Assembly (NCBI GenBank): GCA_025403435.1
Contig: CM046341.1
Coordinates: 7,649,219 to 7,713,218 of the forward strand
From: Artocarpus heterophyllus
Lineage: Eukaryota; Streptophyta; Magnoliopsida; Rosales; Moraceae
DNA: 64,000 nt
Reading direction: 5' to 3'
In this document: positions 58,102-64,000 of the stretch, one piece after another
Layout of the letters: each line of letters begins with the position of its first letter
Numbering within the stretch: position 1 is the stretch's first letter
Program-made: the position numbers and the translations under genes
Notes under the pieces: generated by a model
What the model was told of the DNA's origin: nothing
What the model saw: only the letters and a program-made list of their open reading frames with translations
The model's database searches: none

Positions 58102-58205
58102 TATTAAAACATGAAATGTTTTCATTGTAATAAGCTTACCATATTCAAAGATTTTTCCCTGAATGGAAGGCCAAAAACTCTATAAAACTTTCAGGAGATG
58201 CAGCA

Positions 58206-58706
58206 TTGGTTGATGAAGGTTATAATGCTGAGGTCCTAACGATTTCTTCCTCTCAGACTTCCCAAGATTGGATCTTGGATTCCGAGTGCAGCTTTCACAT
58301 GACCCCAAAGAAAGACTGGCTTGATTCTTTTCAAGAGATTGAGAGGAGAAAGGTTGTGACGGATGACAATTATTCTTGCAAAATAATAGGGATTGAGACA
58401 GTATCCATCAAAAGGCATGACGGTATTGTTAGGGCTCTTAAAAAGGTTAGATATGTGCCAGAATTAAAAAGAAATTTAATCTCTCTTGGTACTCTTGATG
58501 AAGATGGGTATACTTTCAAAACTCAAAGTGGAGCACTAAAGGTTCTAAAGGGCTCTATAGTGGTGATGAAAGGGATAAAGCATCAAGATCTTTATGTTCT
58601 CCAAGGCACTAATACAAAGGAGTGGATGTTCAGAGGTCCACAAATAATACTTTCTTGTGGAATAGAAGGCTTAGTCACTAGTGTGATAAGGAACTCAAAA
58701 AACTGA
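58206..58706 (+). pseudogene. Copia C protease and pre-integrase
   Basis: Open for 166 codons. The protease reads WILDSECSFHMTPKKDWL, with the conserved glycine of D-S-G changed to E. It continues through KKVRYVPELKRNLISLGTLDEDGY and ends at the pre-integrase region. Confidence 0.85.
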
Positions 58707-58717
58707 ATAAACAGGGC

Positions 58718-59523
58718 TTGCTTGGAAAGGAAAACCTTGGAAAGATTGACTTCGGTGAGCATTGCATTCTAGGAAAACAACACAGACTGGTTTTCAAGTC
58801 CTTTACAGATGGAACAAAATCAATTCTTGAGGATTGTACTCAGATCTCTAGGGTCTTGTTAAGATTCAAACCCATGGAGGAAACAGGTATTTTCTATCTC
58901 TAATTAATGATTATTCACAAAAAGTTTGGGTTTACTTACTTAAGTCTAAAGATAAGAAAACCGTCTTATCTAAAATTAAATATTAGAAGGCTTTAGTAGA
59001 AATCCAAATAGATAGAAAGGTTAAGTTTTTAGAATTAATAATGGGCTTGAATTTTGTAATAAGAATATAGCTTTGTCGTGCAAAGTAGTAGGTATTTTGA
59101 AACATTATACTGTTAGAAAGACTTCTCAACAAAATGGCTTAGCAGAGTGTGTTAATAGGATAATTCTTGATAGAGTGAGGTGTATGCTGTTTAGCTTTGG
59201 GCTGTCTAAATTGTTTTGGGGGGAATCTGTTATGACAGCTTGTTATTTGATTAACAGGATACCATCTAGTGCAATAGGTTTTAAAACCCCCTGAGGAAAT
59301 GTGGTTTGGTAAGCCAACCAATTATAGTTTTCTAAAAGTTTTTGGATGTGTTGCTTCTGTTCAACCAAATAAAAGAAAACTAGAACCTAAATCTATAAAA
59401 TGCATATTTTTGGGATATCCTGATGGTGTAAAATGTTATAGACTTTGGGTTGAAGATTCACCATGTATTAAGATAATAACTAGTAGAGATGTGGTGTTTA
59501 ATGAAAATGAAACTTTTTTTTGA
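58718..59523 (+). pseudogene. Copia C integrase
   Basis: Pieces in several frames: C-I-LGKQHRLVFK (zinc-binding), INDYSQKVWVYLLKSKDK-like codons near 58,900-58,960, HYTVRKTSQQNGLAECVNRII (catalytic E), SVMTACYLINRIPSSAI, and FLKVFGCVASVQPNKRKLEPKS followed by CIFLGYPDGVK. Confidence 0.82.
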
Positions 59524-59899
59524 AGTTATTAACCATGCAAGTACAGATCAAAGCCTTAAACTCAAAATCCAACATGGCAAGAAAAGCTATGACAAGGAAT
59601 ATTTTGAGTTTGAAGTGAAGCCACCTAGAGCTTAAGATTATCAGGATCAAAACAGTCTAGAAGACCTGGTTAGTGCTGAAGAAGGTCCAAGACATACATT
59701 GCTTCTCAACATCCTGAATATGACTCACCAGGATTTGATGAAGCTAGAAGTGAAGGGACAGTCCCTGAACCCAAGGCCAGCTATCAGCTTACAATGGACA
59801 GAATCAAGAGAAATGTGAAGCCACCAGAACATTGCGGTTATACAGATCTAATTGCTTATGCATTAGCCACAGCTGCTGAGTATGAGGAAAGTGAACCAA

Positions 59900-61110
59900 T
59901 TTCTTATACTGAAGCTATAGAATGCAAATAGATAAATGGCTTAGTGCAATGACTGAAGAATTTGAATCACTGCAAAAGAACAACAGATGGATCTTGGTGG
60001 ATAATAGCCAAAGCAGAAAGTTGTCTCCTGCAAATGGATGTTTAAGCTAAAGGAAGGAACCACAAAAAATGAACCTATCAGGAATAAGGCCAGATTGGTT
60101 GCTAGACGATATGCACGACATGAAGGCACAGACTACAATGAGGTTTTTTCACCAGTTGTGAAACGTGCCTCAATACGAGTCCTAATGGCACTTATTGCTT
60201 ACCATGACTGAGAATTAGAACAACTTGATGTAAATTTGGAAGAGAAGATCATGATGTCTCAGCCATAAGCAGGTTTTGAGTTCTGAATTTCATATGAAGG
60301 ATTTAGGAAAAGCCAAAAAAAAAATTCTTGGAATGGAGATTGTAAAGAACAGAAAGGGGCTTGAGCTTTTCTTATCTCAGGAAGGGTATTTGAAGAAAAT
60401 ACTAGAGTGATTTTCGATGAGTAATGCAAAAGCTGTTGGTGTACCTTTGGGAGCACATTTTAGGTTGTCATCTACTCAATCACCTGTGACAAAAGAACAG
60501 CAAGCTGACATGGCGTTGGTCCCTTATGCTAATACAATTGGCTTTCTTATGTATACTATGGTCTGCTCGAGGCCTGATATAGCGTATATAGTAAGTGTAC
60601 TAAATAGACTCATGGCTAATTCTTAAAGAGATCATTGGAAAATGGTTATGTGGCTTCTGAGCTATATAAGAGGATCACTGAAAGTTGGATTGAAATATAA
60701 GAAGACAGATGGTATGCTAGGGCTTGCTAGTTATGTTGACTCAGATTATACAGGGGATTTAGATAAGAGAAGATCCGCAACTGGTTAGATCTTTACTTTG
60801 TGTGGAGGACCTGTTAATGGAAATCTCAATTGCAATCTGTTGTAGCACTTTCAACAACTGAAGCGGAGTATATTGCTGCCGTTGAGGCTATTAAAGAAGG
60901 ATTATGACTCAAAGGTATATTGGGATAACTTAAAAGTATTGAGTGGCGATGTTGTACTCGATTCTGATAGTCAAAGTAGGATTCAGTTGAGCAAGAACTC
61001 AGTTTTCTATGAGAGGACAAAGCATGTTGAAGAAAAGTATCAATTCATTCGAGAAGTGATAAGCTCGGGGAAGATAAAGTTAGAAAAAATTGCTACACTG
61101 AGATAGCTAC
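59900..61110 (+). pseudogene. Copia C reverse transcriptase and RNase H, internally deleted
   Basis: RT N-terminal blocks (CKWMFKLKEG, RLVARRYARHEGTDYNEVFSPVVKRASIRVLMAL) run to ELEQLDVNLEEKIMMSQP at 60,268; then the sequence jumps to F-HMKDLGKAKKILGMEI at 60,285. The SLYGLKQ...YVDD catalytic section is missing. RNase H follows (CSRPDIAYIVSVLNRLM, YVDSDYTGDLDKRRSATG, LSTTEAEYIA) and ends with YERTKHVEEKYQFIRE. Confidence 0.85.
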
Positions 61111-61208
61111 AAGTCGTGCCTTTAACCAAGTCAAGTATTGTCTGGACTTGTTTAATATGTCTGTGAAGTAGCATTCCCTAGAACTATTTGTTGAACTAAG
61201 GTGAAGGA

Positions 61209-61802
61209 TGTCACGTGATGGTTCATTAAACAGTTATTTCTTCGGAGTGTTATTGCCAGGTCAGCAAGAATAGTCTATTGAGGAAAACTGAAATTAGTTA
61301 CAAGTAGATAATTCCTGATTTGTTGTTGCATTCGAGGTGTATTAGCAAACTTCGGTTATATGTATGTGTACTGAGATGTAATATATATTGATAAAAAGAC
61401 TTGAGATTATCAACTCAAAGGGAGAGAAATTGGGTGTAACGTGGGTCCTGGGAAAATAGGCTAGAGAGAGAAACAAAAGAAGCTTCACCTTCTTGAGAGA
61501 AATTGTGCCTAGTGTGATGCATTTCTGAGAGTGTTCAAGAAGAGTGTAGAAGTGCTTTGTACTCTCACATTGTTTCTAGTGGATTTTGGCGACTGTCTTG
61601 GTCTCCGTAGATGTGGGAATCGTCTTGATCCGAACCATGCTAAAAATTCCATGTGTTATTGGTGTTTTCTTTGTTCTGATTGCATTTACTAATTTGTGTG
61701 TATGTTCTCTGAGAGCTGTTCCTGATTACGCTGTGTTCTGACAGCTGTTCTTGATTATGCTTTGTTCTGTTGTGTGCTTGAATCGGACTGTGTGGCTTAA
61801 CA
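61209..61802 (+). repeat. 3' LTR of copia C (594 bp)
   Basis: Ends GTGTGGCTTAACA like the 5' LTR. Contains a 29-bp-period tandem duplication (AGCTGTTCYTGATTAYGCT at 61,714 and 61,743) not seen in the 5' LTR. Confidence 0.92.
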
Positions 61803-62108
61803 AATATGTGTCCCAATCTTCTGCCCGCTTCTGTATCCCACAATTAGATTACATCATTTGTTTTCAGGGGATAAAAATCCTTGGACTTTCGCTTGCTTAG
61901 AATATGGAAAACATGCTGATACATCTATTAAGTAAACCACATACATTATTTATGGTAACATACGAAATTATGCAGTGCAACAAATTAATCCACAATATTT
62001 TTCAAAAAAAAAGCCACAATAATGCTTCAAGATTCGGTTCCAAACCATTTCTCAAGATGACGAAAAATTGAGCAATAATTTTATACGTTTTTGTTTGGCT
62101 TGCCTACT

Positions 62109-64000
62109 TCAAAGCCTGAAATGATCCAACCCTGAAGTCTGACCAAGGCCTTTTGCTTTGAAATGCACAAGATAGTCGCTCACTGTGGTTACTCTGTACT
62201 TGGGAGGATTCTTTTCCGATAACAACTCCTTGATGGGTCCATAGAGTTTCGATGTCGGTATATAACCGGTGCAGAATATGGTCGCAACAGATACTCTGGG
62301 ACCGGTGCGGTTCGCCAGTACTCTATGCTGAACACTTTTGAATCTGTCGTTTGATATAAGCTGAAGAAACAGAAAAGAAAAAAAAATTTGAGACAACTTT
62401 AAACTTTATTTATTGAAGAATTCAACCTGGCTCCAACCTCAACAAAATTTGTATGGAGCCGTGACTAAGACCAAATCAAGGACTACATATGCAATGAGTT
62501 TGGAATGTCGCATTTCGTAGGGCAACATTGAGCTATGTTGGTAAATAATATTGTAACAAGGTAGTCACTTGCATAGTTGCATTTCAGTCTTTGTGAGCAC
62601 TCTCTTAAAAAGAAAAACAAAAAAAAAAGTCCAGAGGAAAATTCAAAGTTCTAACCTTTCAAAACACCACCTTATATGCAAGCGGTTGGTGACGCACGTA
62701 TGACCCCAAAAGGCAGGGCAAGCGGTTCGAGTTTTGAGTAACGTCGTCACTAATCTTTTCTTTATATTAACTTTTTTTCTTTTGTTAAAAAAAATCCTTG
62801 AGTATGGGGAGCTTAATTATTACCTGGAGTGGAGACAGCTAGTGGATATAGTATGCGGATCAGCCTTTCATTTTTAATTAATGTGGGTAATTTTGACTTT
62901 TCAAACATGTATATTTTTGTTAGGGCTACGAGAGAGGAATCAGAGAAAACACGGTGAGGTTGAAAGATGAGTTATAATCTTCTTGTTCATCTTAACAAAA
63001 TTTGATGGTAGCTGAAAGTAAACATAATTCACGACTATAATAAATTTTGTACATGTTTATTTATTTATTTTCTGAGATTTGGCCGCTACGTATAGTAAAA
63101 TATTACAACCTCTGATTCTTAATAACAACAACACGAGAATGATAAACACTTGCCTGAAAAAGATCTCCAATGTTAACCACAAGAGCCCCAGGCTCCGGGG
63201 CTATGTCGATCCACTTGCTCTGGTGTAACACTTGGAGACCACCAATGTGATCTTGTAGAAGTATTGTGATGAAGTCGGCGTCTGCATGCTCTGTTGTGCC
63301 GATGGTTAATTCTGGTTGCGGGCAGGCAGGATAGTAATGGCCTAAAATCCCAATCGCCTCTGCACAGTCTAGATCATTTAAGTGGCTCGGATTCAGGCCT
63401 AAAGCCTCCGAGAGCAATTCAAAAAGTAGAATTCCCACTATCCTCACTTGCTTTGAGTACTCCACAAGTATGTCTCTGCAAGTTGAAACATAAATTACAG
63501 ATAATTATCAATTTGATTGTCTGCAAAAACATGATTGCTTTTGCCCTTTTAAGATTGTTTAGAGGGAAAAGAATACAAAGCTTCAAGCAACGATCTTATT
63601 ACTATTTTTTTTTTTTTGGGAACAGAACAATCATTTATTAAGGCTCGTTCAAATCTGCTCAATTTGCTAATTCGACCAGGAAGAAATTATAACGCAAAAT
63701 TCCGTTAGTTGGATGTGAATCTATGATTGGTTGAAAAATACATGTTATTTGCTCCAAAATATTTTGGACTATTAGAATACAAGAAACAACATAGGGGGCT
63801 CTTAATACCTTAATATTATGGGCAAGTCTTGAGGATTTGGAGGATTAACGTGAAACATAAGAGCAAAAGTATCCCTCCAATTTGTTGTAGGTGCACTATA
63901 AAGATCAAAGTTGCTGTTATAAACCACTGGCTTGGTGGGATCTCGCGTGTAAAACCCCTTCTTCACCTCTGCATCTTGCTCGTGAAAACGACGAACACCG
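62109..64000 (-). CDS. Dioxygenase copy 4, 2-OGD gene (5' end outside window)
   Basis: Minus strand. Exon 3 is 62,109-62,360 (252 nt), exon 2 is 63,154-63,475 (322 nt), and exon 1 starts beyond 64,000 and ends at 63,809. Exon sizes and phases equal those of copy 2, and no stop or shift is seen, so it is probably functional. Exon 1 tail: [20 protein letters not shown]. Exon 2 has the iron-binding [14 protein letters not shown] (H-A-D in place of H-T-D) and [20 protein letters not shown]. Exon 3 has [10 protein letters not shown] (the distal histidine, preceded by Q where the others have E) and RVSVATIF. Intron 1 is GT-AG, 333 bp. Intron 2 is 793 bp with a GC donor (CAG|GCAAGT). Same family as copy 2; the H-A-D and Q-H changes may mean a different substrate. 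Confidence 0.9.
62640..62800 (+). mobile_element. Possible tRNA-derived SINE in intron 2 of copy 4
   Basis: GGTTCGAGTTT at about 62,725 resembles a polymerase III B box. About 40 bases upstream, AAGCGGTTGGTGACG could be a weak A box. A T-rich tail with TTTTTTTCTTTTG follows. The intron is about 620 bp longer than in copies 1 and 2, consistent with insertions. No target duplication was fixed. Confidence 0.35.

Larger units (their letters stand above)
56511..61802 (+). mobile_element. Copia C, complete but decayed Ty1/copia element
   Basis: 5,292 bp, from TGTCACGTGATGG to GTGGCTTAACA, flanked by the perfect 5-bp duplication AATAT (56,506-56,510 and 61,803-61,807). 5' LTR 56,511-57,189; primer-binding site 57,191-57,203; gag 57,229-57,850; a small insertion at 57,937-58,101; protease 58,206-58,700; integrase to about 59,520; RT and RNase H 59,900-61,110; polypurine tract 61,198-61,208; 3' LTR 61,209-61,802. 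The core of RT is deleted. Many stops and shifts. Confidence 0.95.

Noticed and set aside
63294..63641. 115-codon plus-strand frame
   Set aside because: Antisense shadow of dioxygenase exon 2.
1..64000. CRISPR arrays, operons, rRNA or tRNA genes
   Set aside because: No direct-repeat/spacer array, ribosomal sequence or cloverleaf was recognised; the DNA is eukaryotic nuclear. The only tRNA-like trace is the possible SINE at 62.7 kb.

Overview
This window is nuclear DNA of a flowering plant, most likely a eudicot. It is AT-rich, its genes have spliceosomal introns, and it holds a plant-specific OVATE-family gene and plant-type Ty1/copia, Ty3/gypsy and CACTA elements. The species cannot be fixed from sequence alone. 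Genes are few and most bases are transposon-derived.

Layout. 1-5.4 kb: no gene; LTR-like noncoding DNA and one hairpin MITE. 5.44-6.16 kb: a single-exon OVATE family protein gene (+). 6.9-11.8 kb: a decayed CACTA-type transposon whose transposase (- strand) is split by a 2.97-kb solo LTR with a perfect 5-bp target duplication. 12.94-15.42 kb: a short CACTA element with a 3-bp target duplication. 15.5-20.6 kb: LTR-like relics and no gene. 20.6-27.4 kb: a 21-bp tandem repeat, then a decayed Ty3/gypsy element with two RNase H modules. It is cut off at 27,422, where a minus-strand copia remnant (copia A) begins.

30-64 kb is a tandem cluster of 2-oxoglutarate/Fe(II)-dependent dioxygenase genes, all on the minus strand and of the 'ACC oxidase homolog' (DOXC, GSL-OH/ACCH-like) type. 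Copy 1 (31.4-33.7 kb) is broken by a 19-nt deletion. Copy 2 (47.6-49.5 kb) is intact, with 3 exons and 376 codons before the stop. Copy 3 (54.5-55.2 kb) lacks exon 1 and has a 1-nt deletion. Copy 4 (62.1 kb to the window edge) is open as far as it can be seen. A stump of a further copy lies at 34.8-35.2 kb. Copies 1 and 2 sit in a duplicated block that also contains the same minus-strand copia (copia A at 27.4-30.2 kb; copia B at 35.2-46.5 kb). A second copia (copia D, 39,511-44,937, +) later landed inside copia B. A third copia (copia C, 56,511-61,802, +) with a perfect target duplication lies between copies 3 and 4.

Function. Only the OVATE gene, dioxygenase copy 2 and probably copy 4 look able to make a normal protein. 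The dioxygenases are expected to be soluble enzymes of specialised metabolism; their substrate cannot be read from the sequence. Every retroelement reading frame carries stops and frameshifts, so none looks autonomous. The most notable signals are: the gene-plus-copia segmental duplication; a GC-AG intron kept in three of four dioxygenase paralogues; oppositely oriented clusters of a CGGCAGGCCGAA-like motif inside the solo LTR; and arrays of a GCGCCTAGGCGC palindrome in the LTRs of copia D.
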